This document shows, in pieces, positions 29,057-37,937 of a stretch of 64,000 nucleotides of DNA; positions within the stretch are counted from its first letter, which is position 1, and each line of letters starts with the position of its first letter. The DNA is from Candidatus Anammoxibacter sp. (lineage in GTDB: Bacteria > Planctomycetota > Brocadiia > Brocadiales > Anammoxibacteraceae), in NCBI GenBank assembly GCA_021777055.1, contig JAIQZO010000071.1, positions 60,802-124,801 on the forward strand, written 5' to 3'. The notes beneath the pieces were generated by a model. It was given only the letters and a program-made list of their open reading frames with translations. It had not been told where the DNA came from and did not search any database. The position numbers and the translations under genes are program-made.

Positions 29057-29875
29057 TTATTTTGTTAAGCGAAGCGTTGCGACTTTCACCCTATATAATT
29101 TTGTGTGTATAAATTTAATAAGTTTTTTAACAAAACTTTTATTCAGAATAATAATCCTGCTTGACTCCTGTGCTATAGCTACCCAAACCTTTCTACGATA
29201 AGATTTTGGAGGAATAGAATATAAACGGATTGATTTGTTTGATTCCCTTAAGAATTCAGGAAAGTCTACCTCTTCCAACATTTGAATAGATTCTGCAATA
29301 TTAGAAGCTAAATCAGGATATCCCAGCCTCTCGGCAATGGATATTATCTTCTTTCTAAATTCCAGGCAAAAATTTTTACGATCTTCCGCATTACTGCAAT
29401 ATAAAATTTCATTCTCCTGAATATCGTCAAGCAGATTTACCAACCTTAGCAAAATAAGGGTTCGATCAATCTCGTTAAGTTTATCTATATCTTCATAAAG
29501 TGTATTAATAGTTTGATGGCCCCATTTGAATCCGGTATATCTGGCGATATACTCTTCTGTTTCATGTCCTACTACCTTTTGGACTATCCTACGCTTTTTA
29601 TCTGATATCCCTTCATACCAAAACCCAAAGTCCCCATAATTATAAATTGAATGCAAAAGACCGGCGGTTACAATCTCAACTGGCACCCTTAAAGAACTAA
29701 GGATACTTGCTGTACCAACAAGATGATCTATGTTAGATTTCCCTGATGGACGAAGCTGCCCGGATGACAGAACTTTTGCCAGCTGATAAGCATCATGAAT
29801 ATACTTTAATTCTTTGCTTGAATAGCCTTCTTCAATTATTTGTCTGTATAATTGTATACTTGTTTGAGCAAACAT
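29057..29875 (-). CDS. Divergent HD-like protein, paralogue 2
   Basis: About 272 residues from ATG 29875 (the GTG at 29881 is less likely, because its paralogue starts at the equivalent Met). The core reads SNIDHLVGTASIL, TAGLLHSIYNYGDFGF and VVGHETEEYIARY, a RelA/SpoT-like HD fold of the DUF6817 type in which the usual catalytic HD is His-Ser. This suggests a non-hydrolytic or altered activity. The basic C-terminal 40 residues (KKLIKFIHTKLYRVKVATLRL) may bind membrane or nucleic acid. It lies 15 bases from its paralogue. The function is unknown. Confidence 0.7.
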   Translation of the reverse strand: MFAQTSIQLYRQIIEEGYSSKELKYIHDAYQLAKVLSSGQLRPSGKSNIDHLVGTASILSSLRVPVEIVTAGLLHSIYNYGDFGFWYEGISDKKRRIVQKVVGHETEEYIARYTGFKWGHQTINTLYEDIDKLNEIDRTLILLRLVNLLDDIQENEILYCSNAEDRKNFCLEFRKKIISIAERLGYPDLASNIAESIQMLEEVDFPEFLRESNKSIRLYSIPPKSYRRKVWVAIAQESSRIIILNKSFVKKLIKFIHTKLYRVKVATLRLTK

Positions 29876-29890
29876 AATCACGGCAATGGT

Positions 29891-30718
29891 TTATGAATTA
29901 CAAAACCTGAATAAATGGAGTAAACCTTTTTTTAAAAACTTTTTCAGGCGATACAGTTTAATATGCGTTCTATGAATTAAATGCTTCGCCTTTTCAATAA
30001 CATAACGATAAATTACTATGTAAATCTTCTTACGTAGAGTCAAAGGAACAACAATATATGAGATTCCGGACCCTTTCAAATTTTTTAATTCTGGAGAAAT
30101 ATCTTTTATTTTATTTTGTTTAAATTCCTTAACAAGATTCTCTGCTAAGGTTGAATAACCTAATTTTATGGCTATACTAGGATAAAGATATGACTTTTGT
30201 ATCATAACATCTTTCTCATCTTCTCTCAGATTTTTGTAAATCATTCCAGCATCTAAACACTTCTCAAAGAAATCGGAGATAAAAAGCAAAATCACACTCT
30301 TTTGAATACTATCATACACATCCAGATTGTTATAACATTTAACAACCTCTTCTAATACTTGGAGTGGTAGTTGGCTGAATATATAAACATATTGTTCAAC
30401 TTTATCACCAAGAGTATCGCGAACCAACTTTCGGTTTGACGCATTTAAACCTTTACCTGCATTACCAAAATTCCCATTTCTATAAATGTTATGAATCAGA
30501 GCCGAGGCAATAAGTTCTGACGACATTGCTTCAGCACACAATATACTTGCCATACCAATACCATGTGCGAGAAATATTTTACCATCGTATTGATACCTGC
30601 ACGTATAAAGTTTCACAGCCATTCCATAAGCTTTTAGTACGAGCTCTAAATCCTCTTGAGAATAGTTACTTTTAAGCAACTGACTAAAGAGTTGGATTTT
30701 TGTTTGTGCGTATTTCAT
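29891..30718 (-). CDS. Divergent HD-like protein, paralogue 1
   Basis: 275 residues, clearly homologous to the next gene: MKYAQTKIQLFSQLL against MFAQTSIQLYRQII, AHGIGMASILCAEAM, ALIHNIYRNGNFG and TLGDKVEQYVYIF. The HD metal/catalytic doublet is His-Asn here. The C-terminus is basic, with hydrophobic helices (AKHLIHRTHIKLYRLKKFL). It resembles DUF6817-type HD relatives that occur in glycosyltransferase and peptide loci. No catalytic prediction can be made. Confidence 0.7.
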   Translation of the reverse strand: MKYAQTKIQLFSQLLKSNYSQEDLELVLKAYGMAVKLYTCRYQYDGKIFLAHGIGMASILCAEAMSSELIASALIHNIYRNGNFGNAGKGLNASNRKLVRDTLGDKVEQYVYIFSQLPLQVLEEVVKCYNNLDVYDSIQKSVILLFISDFFEKCLDAGMIYKNLREDEKDVMIQKSYLYPSIAIKLGYSTLAENLVKEFKQNKIKDISPELKNLKGSGISYIVVPLTLRKKIYIVIYRYVIEKAKHLIHRTHIKLYRLKKFLKKGLLHLFRFCNS

Positions 30719-30776
30719 GATTATTAACTAAACTCTTTTTACACTAAATAAATATTTATTTATTTAGTTTATTTAT

Positions 30777-31475
30777 TTATTTTCTTTCATCTTTCGTCTT
30801 TCGTCTTCTATCAAGTGCAGTTTTTAAAACAGTTGCATATTCTTTCATATGTTTTCGTTTATACAAACCCTGATTACTGGTATGAATCCGTCGTTTCATA
30901 ACCACTTCCGATAACATTTTATAATTTAGTCCCATTTCTGTGGCACGATTAAACCATTCAATAAACTCTGCCAATTCTAAATTCTCATTGAATAACCCAA
31001 CCTTATCAAATGATTCCCTCTTGATAAGCATTGTTCCCACGTGATATCCTGGCATTCTCTTTAATTCTGTCCTTAATCTGTTTCTATGTTCATCGCCTAA
31101 TTCCGGGCTTATAAACTGCTCAACATTTCCAAAAAGCATATCTAAGTCAGGTTCATTTTCCAGTGCATCAACCTGTAGCTCCAGTCTTTTTGGTGTCCAA
31201 AAATCATCAGCGTCTAAGAAAGCAAGCAAGGATCCATTTGCAATGCGACTCCCAATGTTTCTTGCAGCAGCAGCACCTTTATTTTCTTGAAATTTATAAT
31301 TAATATCAGAAGCATATCTTTCGGCAACTTTCGCACTTTTATCTTCAGAGCCATCATCAACAACAATAACTTCAAATGGTTTGCATGTCTGTGTCAAAAC
31401 ACTCTCTAATGCCTCAGTTAAATATCGTTCTGCATTAAAAACCGGAATAATAACACTGATCTTTATATCTTTCAT
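30777..31475 (-). CDS. GT2 family glycosyltransferase (copy 6 of 6)
   Basis: About 232 residues from ATG 31475, preceded by GGAAAG; ATG 31490 would add five residues. The GT-A fold reads ISVIIPVFNAERYL, VIVVDDGSEDKS, AAAARNIG and the nucleotide-sugar DxD AFLDADDFW, with a C-terminal acceptor region ending LKTALDRRRK. The short length (about 230) and the LK-S-DRRR tail are shared with its neighbours, pointing to tandem duplication. It is likely cytoplasmic or membrane-associated. Confidence 0.9.
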   Translation of the reverse strand: MKDIKISVIIPVFNAERYLTEALESVLTQTCKPFEVIVVDDGSEDKSAKVAERYASDINYKFQENKGAAAARNIGSRIANGSLLAFLDADDFWTPKRLELQVDALENEPDLDMLFGNVEQFISPELGDEHRNRLRTELKRMPGYHVGTMLIKRESFDKVGLFNENLELAEFIEWFNRATEMGLNYKMLSEVVMKRRIHTSNQGLYKRKHMKEYATVLKTALDRRRKTKDERK

Positions 31476-31491
31476 AATAATTCTTTCCATT

Positions 31492-32178
31492 TCAAAGTAC
31501 TGTCTGTTTTTTGCGTTGAACCGATTGCCTTAAAGCCTTCAGTACGTTCCGATTATTTTCATCAACATTTAAAGAGATATTTCTCCCATGAATACGTTTA
31601 TGCAATAGAACTTTTGGTATTACAGCCATAGGTATTTGAAGATCACTTGCACGGCTATACCAATCCATATCTTCAGCGGTACTCAATTCCGTATTAAACT
31701 TTCCCACTCTCTCAAACACGGATTTCCAAGCAACCAATGTTTCCATAATTCTACCTACGTGTATCCCTTCTAATAACTCTTTTCTAAAACCTACCTGTGG
31801 TAGTGAACCTGGTTCTAAGAAATATTTTACTTTTGCTATGGTATATTGAATTTCCGGATGATGTAGCATGTATTTTACTTGTGTATTTAGTTTATCTGTA
31901 GACCAAAGATCATCATGGGATAGAAACGCTACCAGGTTACCATTTACGTTATCAATCGCTACATTGTACGCATCGGAAACTCCTATTTTCTGTTGTTTTA
32001 TATATCGAACCAGAGAGTAAGATTGGGCAATTTCCGCAGTTTTATCTGTTGAATTTCCATCCAATATAACAATTTCAAGAGGATGATAATCCTGTGCTAA
32101 AACGCTATCAATTGCTGAAGCTAGAAAACTCTCACCGTTTTTCACAATGATAATAACACTTACTAAAGGATTTTCCAT
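31492..32178 (-). CDS. GT2 family glycosyltransferase with SHDD motif (copy 5)
   Basis: 228 residues: VSVIIIVKNGESFLASAI, VILDGNSTDKT and VAFLSHDDLWS. The DxD site is HDD preceded by Ser instead of the DADD of its paralogues, and the second strand has DGNS rather than DDGS, as in a separate GT2 subgroup. The tail LRQSVQRKK is a weaker form of the shared ending. The gap to the next gene is one base. It probably uses a different donor from its neighbours. Confidence 0.9.
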   Translation of the reverse strand: MENPLVSVIIIVKNGESFLASAIDSVLAQDYHPLEIVILDGNSTDKTAEIAQSYSLVRYIKQQKIGVSDAYNVAIDNVNGNLVAFLSHDDLWSTDKLNTQVKYMLHHPEIQYTIAKVKYFLEPGSLPQVGFRKELLEGIHVGRIMETLVAWKSVFERVGKFNTELSTAEDMDWYSRASDLQIPMAVIPKVLLHKRIHGRNISLNVDENNRNVLKALRQSVQRKKQTVL

Positions 32179-32182
32179 GGTA

Positions 32183-32872
32183 TTAAGCCTCTATTTCTCT
32201 TTTTCGACTGATTGATTTTTTGAGCATAGCAAACATCCCCTGATTCCGAATATCTTTCGCACGTACCATATTGGTCTCATGTAAGCGGTATAACAAAGTA
32301 GTCTGCTGTAATGTTAACATACAAGCCCCTGATTCTTTTGCTCGTAAAAACCAATCAACATCCTCGCTGAATCTTAAGCCTTCATCAAGAAAACCAATTT
32401 TATCAAAGATAGATCTCCTAAACAAAACAGCTCCAAATAAAAACGTAAAAAATGGATTACGAAACTCCTCAAAATGGCACTGTTTACCGATACCTTTTAA
32501 CAATCGCAGACACTGCACGTGTCCCATTACAACCTCAATAAGCGGATCCTTTTTAAAATATTGCATTTGCGTTTCTAATTTATTTTCTGGCCATAAGTCA
32601 TCAGCGTCAAGAAATGCCAATATTTGACCCTTTGCTAAACGAATACCTCTGTTTCGTGCGACAGAAACGCCATGATTATTTTGATAAGTGTATTTTATCC
32701 CGTTAAAACGTTTAACTATATGTGCAGACCTGTCAGTTGAACCATCATCAATAACTATTATTTCATCGGGCTGAATGGTCTGATTTTGTATACTACAGAG
32801 TGCTTGTTCCAGATATTTTTCGCAATTGTAGACAGGAATTATAACGCTAATCGAATTCTTATTCCTTATCAT
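32183..32872 (-). CDS. GT2 family glycosyltransferase (copy 4)
   Basis: 229 residues: ISVIIPVYNCEKYLEQAL, IIVIDDGSTDRS, VSVARNRG and LAFLDADDLWPENKLE, followed by RFSEDVDWFLRA (the ED-D acceptor loop) and the tail MLKKSISRKRE. The start overlaps the preceding glycosyltransferase gene by 14 bases. It belongs to the same closely related set as copies 1, 3 and 6. Confidence 0.9.
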   Translation of the reverse strand: MIRNKNSISVIIPVYNCEKYLEQALCSIQNQTIQPDEIIVIDDGSTDRSAHIVKRFNGIKYTYQNNHGVSVARNRGIRLAKGQILAFLDADDLWPENKLETQMQYFKKDPLIEVVMGHVQCLRLLKGIGKQCHFEEFRNPFFTFLFGAVLFRRSIFDKIGFLDEGLRFSEDVDWFLRAKESGACMLTLQQTTLLYRLHETNMVRAKDIRNQGMFAMLKKSISRKREIEA

Positions 32873-33677
32873 AGTTGTTTAATAAATTTGGATTTTTACT
32901 ACCTTTATCATAAAGATCTGTAAATTTGCGAAGAGGTTTAATATTAATATTGCTATTGTCACTTTGACGTCTCCGATCCAACGATTTCTTTAAGATTTCC
33001 GTCAGGGCATGATCCCGTCCAAGAGAATGATCACGGATACTCTTGTCGTGCGTTTGATTTTTATCATGTATCCTCCAGAAAAGTGTCACTTCTTTCTGGA
33101 TAAAGATTGATACGGATAATTCTCTTGCCCTCAGGAACCAGTCAAAGTCATTTCCATAGTATGTAAGTTTTTCATCAAACAGACCAACTTTATCAAAAAC
33201 TGTTTTTCTAAATAATGCACAGGAAGGCATTAAATGTACCCAGGGTTTAGAATGTTTCTCAAACTCATATTTGCCATCCTTTACAGTTTTCATTCGCAAC
33301 ATTTGCGTCCTTCCGAGAACAACATCCTGTTTTGATGACTCATTTATTTTTTCAACCTGAATATTCAATTTATTTTCAGGCCAAATATCATCTTGGTCCA
33401 GGAAAGCGATCAAATCTCCCTCTGCTATTCTCAGGCCTTTATTCCTCCCTGCAGCAGGTCCGCCTGTATGTCTTTGAGATACATATTTAATATTCCCTTG
33501 CAAGGTTTTCGCAATCTGCTCAGTGTTATCGTTGGAACCATCATCAATAATAATTATTTCCAACGGATGATAGTTTTGTTTGCATATACTATCCACAGCT
33601 TCAGCTAGAAAGGCTTCACCATTAAATGCCGGGATAATGACACTTACCAAACAGTTGTCTTTTTCTTTACATTTCAT
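32859..33677 (-). CDS. GT2 family glycosyltransferase (copy 3)
   Basis: 272 residues: VSVIIPAFNGEAFLAEAV, IIIIDDGSNDNT, AAGRNKG and IAFLDQDDIWPENKL (DQDD rather than DADD), YYGNDFDWFLRARE, then LKKSLDRRRQS. It has an extra C-terminal tail of about 35 residues (IKPLRKFTDLYDKG) that is echoed at the end of copy 1 (IKPLSKLSDFDE), further evidence of duplication within the array. Confidence 0.9.
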   Translation of the reverse strand: MKCKEKDNCLVSVIIPAFNGEAFLAEAVDSICKQNYHPLEIIIIDDGSNDNTEQIAKTLQGNIKYVSQRHTGGPAAGRNKGLRIAEGDLIAFLDQDDIWPENKLNIQVEKINESSKQDVVLGRTQMLRMKTVKDGKYEFEKHSKPWVHLMPSCALFRKTVFDKVGLFDEKLTYYGNDFDWFLRARELSVSIFIQKEVTLFWRIHDKNQTHDKSIRDHSLGRDHALTEILKKSLDRRRQSDNSNINIKPLRKFTDLYDKGSKNPNLLNNYDKE

Positions 33678-33698
33678 AATGAAAAGCAGCTCAATAAA

Positions 33699-34751
33699 TT
33701 AGGTCTTTATTCGTTGTTTTGTTTTAAGTTTTATCTCTGTTTCTAACAGCCAATCCAGTGGCTTTTGAATACGTTGCCAATCGGCATCGTCTACCCCCAT
33801 TGCATCTTTAAAGTAAGGCCAAAGGCTCTTTAATCTCTCGTACGGATAATCGTCCTTTTTACAATACTGTAATAGATTCCCCAGCCAGATTCTTGTTGTT
33901 TGCATAGGATTATCATTAGAAAAATTCTGCAGTTTACATAAATAAGTACTAATTCCCTCAAAACTTCCAGAACTAAATAACTGCCATACTGACCACATTA
34001 AAATCTGGAATTTTATTTCACGTTGTAATTGTTTTACAGATAACAACAATTCCCTTTGCTCAAAAAAAGCATTTATAACCTCATTTACACTCATTACCTT
34101 TTGTAATGTATTTCTCGTAAGGCTTTCTTCATGAAAACGATAACAAACAGTGAGTTCCTTTAGCCAAGTTCCGTTGGCCCCATTTTGCGCCAAACGTAAT
34201 AGAAAGTCCGTATCTTCAGCCTGTAACAATTGCTCATTAAATGAATCGAGCTCTTTAAAACAGGATTTACGAAAAAGAATAGCTCCTAAAAATACAGGTT
34301 GATATTTTAACCATGATATCAAATCGAGTATAGGAGCATAAAGCCACGGCTTTACTTGCTTTATCTCTTTATTATTTTCATCAATCCGACACCACCCGCT
34401 ATGTACATAGTCTATTTGAGAATTTTTCTCCAATATGTCAATTTGCTTTTGTAGTTTTCCTAATTTACAAAGATCATCAGCGTCTAAGAAAGCAACATAA
34501 TCACCCCTGGCAAGAGATAAACCTCTATTACGGGCAGCAGAAACACCTTTATGGTCTTGCCTAACATATCTTATTTTTTTCTTATAGTTTTGAATTATAT
34601 GAAAAGTATCGTCAGTTGATCCGTCATCAATTACAATTATTTCGTAGCAACTGATAGTTTGATCAAAAACACTGCTCAAGGTCTCCTCAATGTATCTTTC
34701 ACTATTGTAAACAGGGATAATAACACTAACACTTGGTTGATTATCAGACAA
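33699..34751 (-). CDS. GT2 family glycosyltransferase, long form (copy 2)
   Basis: 350 residues from a TTG at 34751 with TAGG five bases upstream. The GT-A core reads VSVIIPVYNSERYIEE, IIVIDDGSTDDT, SAARNRG, VAFLDADDLCK and LQAEDTDFLLRLAQ. Unlike the other five, it has a 110-residue helical extension after residue 235 with many aromatic residues (ILMWSVWQLF, WLGNLLQYC). It may interact with a partner or membrane. Confidence 0.9.
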   Translation of the reverse strand: MSDNQPSVSVIIPVYNSERYIEETLSSVFDQTISCYEIIVIDDGSTDDTFHIIQNYKKKIRYVRQDHKGVSAARNRGLSLARGDYVAFLDADDLCKLGKLQKQIDILEKNSQIDYVHSGWCRIDENNKEIKQVKPWLYAPILDLISWLKYQPVFLGAILFRKSCFKELDSFNEQLLQAEDTDFLLRLAQNGANGTWLKELTVCYRFHEESLTRNTLQKVMSVNEVINAFFEQRELLLSVKQLQREIKFQILMWSVWQLFSSGSFEGISTYLCKLQNFSNDNPMQTTRIWLGNLLQYCKKDDYPYERLKSLWPYFKDAMGVDDADWQRIQKPLDWLLETEIKLKTKQRIKT

Positions 34752-34808
34752 GGTAACCTATCTTTCTATCTTGCAAATTAAATTTATTTGTTATACGAAT
34801 CGAGATCC

Positions 34809-35543
34809 TTATTTATGCGATATCTTTGACTCGTCAAAGTCCGAAAGTTTAGACAAAGGTTTTATTAAACCTTTACTCTGTTTCCGTCGGCGGTCAATAG
34901 ACTTTTTGAGTATCCGAAGATATTGAAAATCTTTTATAGTTTTATTCCGTGTCATATTGTTTTCATGGAGTCGATAGAGTAACGTTTCCTCTTGTAAAAC
35001 AATTATTGGAATATTCATTTCATTCGCCCGAAAAAACCAATCCCGGTCCTCACTGAACCGTAAGGTCTCATCAAATTTACCAACTTTATCAAACACAGAT
35101 TTCCGAAACAGACCGGCACCAAGATGCACATCAATTTGCGGTTCATTAACTATTGTCTCTGCAGCTCCGGGCAACTTAACATATTTTATTCGCCCCATGA
35201 TGATATCTATATTAGGAGCAGATAGTAACCTTCCAACCTGGATCTGTAGTTTATTTTCTGGCCATAAATCATCAGCATCTAAAAATGCAATCAAATTGCC
35301 ACGAACATATTCTAAGCCTCGATTACGTGCACTCGCAGGTCCACTATTTTCTTGATAAATATAGTTAATATTATTCCCCGTTTCTTTGACCTTCTCAGCA
35401 GTATCATCCGTTGATCCATCATCAACTACAACAATCTCAAGGGGTTCATAATTTTGTTTGAAAACGCTCTCTAAAGCATTTTTAACAAATAAAGACCCAT
35501 TATATGCTGGTATGATAACACTTATTAACGGATTATCTTTCAT
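34809..35543 (-). CDS. GT2 family glycosyltransferase (copy 1)
   Basis: 244 residues: ISVIIPAYNGSLFVKNAL, VVVDDGSTDDT, ASARNRG and IAFLDADDLWPENKLQ, FSEDRDWFFRANE, LKKSIDRRRKQ and a tail IKPLSKLSDFDESK. It starts 9 bases after the stop of the GT4 gene, so it is cotranscribed. It is the first of six consecutive GT2 genes. Confidence 0.9.
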   Translation of the reverse strand: MKDNPLISVIIPAYNGSLFVKNALESVFKQNYEPLEIVVVDDGSTDDTAEKVKETGNNINYIYQENSGPASARNRGLEYVRGNLIAFLDADDLWPENKLQIQVGRLLSAPNIDIIMGRIKYVKLPGAAETIVNEPQIDVHLGAGLFRKSVFDKVGKFDETLRFSEDRDWFFRANEMNIPIIVLQEETLLYRLHENNMTRNKTIKDFQYLRILKKSIDRRRKQSKGLIKPLSKLSDFDESKISHK

Positions 35544-35552
35544 TAGTCATAT

Positions 35553-36773
35553 TTAACAAACAGAATAGCTATCTCTTTTGTACAATTCTGATATAGCAAT
35601 TAATTCTTTTTCAAGAATCTCAAATTTATACGACCAGTCATAACTTTTTTCCACTAGTTTACGCCCGTTGATTCGAAGACTGTCCCTAAGAAGCTTGTCA
35701 TCAAGAATTTGTAAAACAGCATCTGCAAATTCTTCCGGATTATCACGGATTAAAATATCATGACCATCTGTAACCATTAACCCCTCGGAACCTTTACTTG
35801 TAGAAACAACTGGTAACCCCATTGCCATGGAATGTAAAATTTTTATACGAGTTCCACCCCCGCTACGTAATGGTACAACCGTAAGTGCACAAGCCTCCGC
35901 TACATTGCTCATAGATTCAGGATTAGCAATAACCTCAATATTTGAAATAGAATTTAGATCCAGTATTTGCTGTTCAGGATCACGTCCAGCAATAACTAAT
36001 GAAACTGATTTATTCTTTTGCCATATTGCTGGCATAATATCATTCTTTAAAAAAGAAACAGAATCCACGTTAGGATCGTAATTTAATGTTCCCATAAATA
36101 ATATTTTTTCTGCCGCTATATTATCTACGGGTTTAATTTCTTCAGTGTTAATACCGTTCTCAACTATAATCGTCTTCCCCTCAGTGCACCTTGTATCCAT
36201 CTCTTTTTTGTCATTCTTGCTAACAGTTACCCTGAGTTGAAAGCTTGGCCATGTTTCATTCTCGTATTTAGCAAGTAACATCCATTTAGTTTGCTCAAAT
36301 ATTTTATCTTTAACCGAATATGTCTGCGGTATAATACTTAGTCGCAAATTAACAAGCTGTTTTATAATATTGGATTCTATATTATGTTCCATTAAAACAA
36401 CTGGCACAGAAAACCAGACATGATATTGTGCCATGAATATCTGCTCAATCAATACTATATCAAAGTTTTCAGAACCCAATGTTCGTAATACTTTATGCAT
36501 GTCTGGAGAATTATACCACTGCAATATCTTTGGCAATTTCAAAAATGCCTGTAAATTGTCCGGCATATCAACATCATTTTTTCTCACAATAATCGATCGG
36601 TTACAATAACCATTTAGCATCTCTTTTTGATCAATCTCATCATCTGAAACAGCAAATGAAACCACCGTTAAATCATGACGTTGTCCAAGATATTTAATTT
36701 CCTCCCATAAGCGTACTCTAACACCTGCATCTGGTGGATATGGTGCTAGTGGTGTGATTAACAGGATATTCAT
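35553..36773 (-). CDS. GT4-type glycosyltransferase
   Basis: About 406 residues from ATG 36773, giving the family-typical start MNILLITPLAPYPPDAGVR; a GTG at 36815 would add 14 residues. This is a GT-B fold: an N-terminal glycine-rich acceptor domain, then KILFMGTLNYDPN-type (EKILFMGTLNYDPNVDS), VIAGRDPEQQ, and the donor-binding VVPLRSGGGTRIKILHSMAMGLPVVSTSKGSEGL with the E-x7-E equivalent. It is probably a retaining sugar transferase that acts before or among the GT2 enzymes. Related enzymes occur in PEP-CTERM/EpsH-type exopolysaccharide loci. Confidence 0.9.
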   Translation of the reverse strand: MNILLITPLAPYPPDAGVRVRLWEEIKYLGQRHDLTVVSFAVSDDEIDQKEMLNGYCNRSIIVRKNDVDMPDNLQAFLKLPKILQWYNSPDMHKVLRTLGSENFDIVLIEQIFMAQYHVWFSVPVVLMEHNIESNIIKQLVNLRLSIIPQTYSVKDKIFEQTKWMLLAKYENETWPSFQLRVTVSKNDKKEMDTRCTEGKTIIVENGINTEEIKPVDNIAAEKILFMGTLNYDPNVDSVSFLKNDIMPAIWQKNKSVSLVIAGRDPEQQILDLNSISNIEVIANPESMSNVAEACALTVVPLRSGGGTRIKILHSMAMGLPVVSTSKGSEGLMVTDGHDILIRDNPEEFADAVLQILDDKLLRDSLRINGRKLVEKSYDWSYKFEILEKELIAISELYKRDSYSVC

Positions 36774-36829
36774 ATAAACACGACAATAAAAAAGAAACTT
36801 AAAACTTGCATGCACAAAATAAACTATGT

Positions 36830-37921
36830 TTAAATCAATAAATTCTTAATTATTTTAGAGATTTGTGACAATTCGGTTCCCAGATTCAAGTGATAAGAAG
36901 GGACGTTACTGACAAACTGTTTTAAAGTCTTTAGAGTTATAGGACCTGCATCAGGTAACTGAGCAATGCTACTCAAACCAATTGAGCTTAAACTTTCGCT
37001 TATAGATGCATTTGTTAGAGTAGTATCCACTCCTCCGGTAACACGAGGCAGCAGAATAGCCCTGACAGGTAGTCTCCGAACTATTTTCTCAGGAAACTCT
37101 CTATTTATAAAAAATGTAACTTTTTCAACTTCATTTGGGTCTGCATTACAGAATGCAGGGTTTAAGTGACGAACTCTTTCTATGTTTTCAAAATTTACTT
37201 TTGCCGCATTATAAAGTGTATAGACTTGAGGTTCCGGCTCATTTTTGATTAAACAGTAATCATCACTTACATAAAACAGGCCTGAGTTTAGGCATGTTAA
37301 GGCTGTCGTGGACTTACCAGAACCACTCTTGCCTGCAATCAACACACCGGCATCTCTTGTACCAACAGCACCTGCATGAATGAGCTGAAGACCAAATTGT
37401 CGCAACCACCAATGTAAAACAGTACGTAAAGGTGAGCGGCTTTCATATACAGGAAGATGTCTAGCATCTCTTGTCCAATAAATTGCCAGCTTACGTTTCG
37501 TATCTAACATAGTAAGCACATCTGCACCCATATGAAAAGCTGTATACACATCATCGCATTTATACCCTCGAATATCACCTCTTGGTGTATACATAAATCT
37601 TGTATTCTGATTAGGATTGTAAAGATGGTAACCTGTCCACGGAGGTGGCGGAATCTTAATACCGGTTGAAACTTCGTCCCATACACAAATACGTAAATCA
37701 GGATGATTTGTTGCGTCTTCTTTAAGGTGGTCAAGTGCAGGGGCTAAACGGTTATTAAGTTCTTCATTTGCAAAAAGAACCTGTATATGCAAATCATCTA
37801 TACAAAAATTCTGTTCTTGTATATATTCTGTCTTTCTTTCTACTTCTTTAAAAATCTGGTAGAGTTTATCAAAAAAAACAGCTGGTGTAGAACCTTTATC
37901 TTTAAGTAAATCTTCTGGCAT
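36830..37921 (-). CDS. HprK-related P-loop kinase
   Basis: About 363 residues from ATG 37921; a TTG at 37930 with AAGG five bases upstream is an alternative. GVLIAGKSGSGKSTTALT (Walker A, about 192-209) and FYVSDDYCLI (about 217-226, the HPr-kinase-like Asp pair) define the C-terminal kinase domain. The N-terminal 190 residues are a separate alpha/beta region. It is not canonical HPr kinase, as the HPr-specific signature and capping segment are missing. HprK-like kinases next to PqqD-like proteins are known from paeninodin-type lasso peptide clusters, where they phosphorylate the precursor's C-terminus, and from glycan loci. The target here is unknown; the PqqD tail is one candidate. Confidence 0.85.
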   Translation of the reverse strand: MPEDLLKDKGSTPAVFFDKLYQIFKEVERKTEYIQEQNFCIDDLHIQVLFANEELNNRLAPALDHLKEDATNHPDLRICVWDEVSTGIKIPPPPWTGYHLYNPNQNTRFMYTPRGDIRGYKCDDVYTAFHMGADVLTMLDTKRKLAIYWTRDARHLPVYESRSPLRTVLHWWLRQFGLQLIHAGAVGTRDAGVLIAGKSGSGKSTTALTCLNSGLFYVSDDYCLIKNEPEPQVYTLYNAAKVNFENIERVRHLNPAFCNADPNEVEKVTFFINREFPEKIVRRLPVRAILLPRVTGGVDTTLTNASISESLSSIGLSSIAQLPDAGPITLKTLKQFVSNVPSYHLNLGTELSQISKIIKNLLI

Positions 37922-37937
37922 ATTGTTCAAAAAAACC

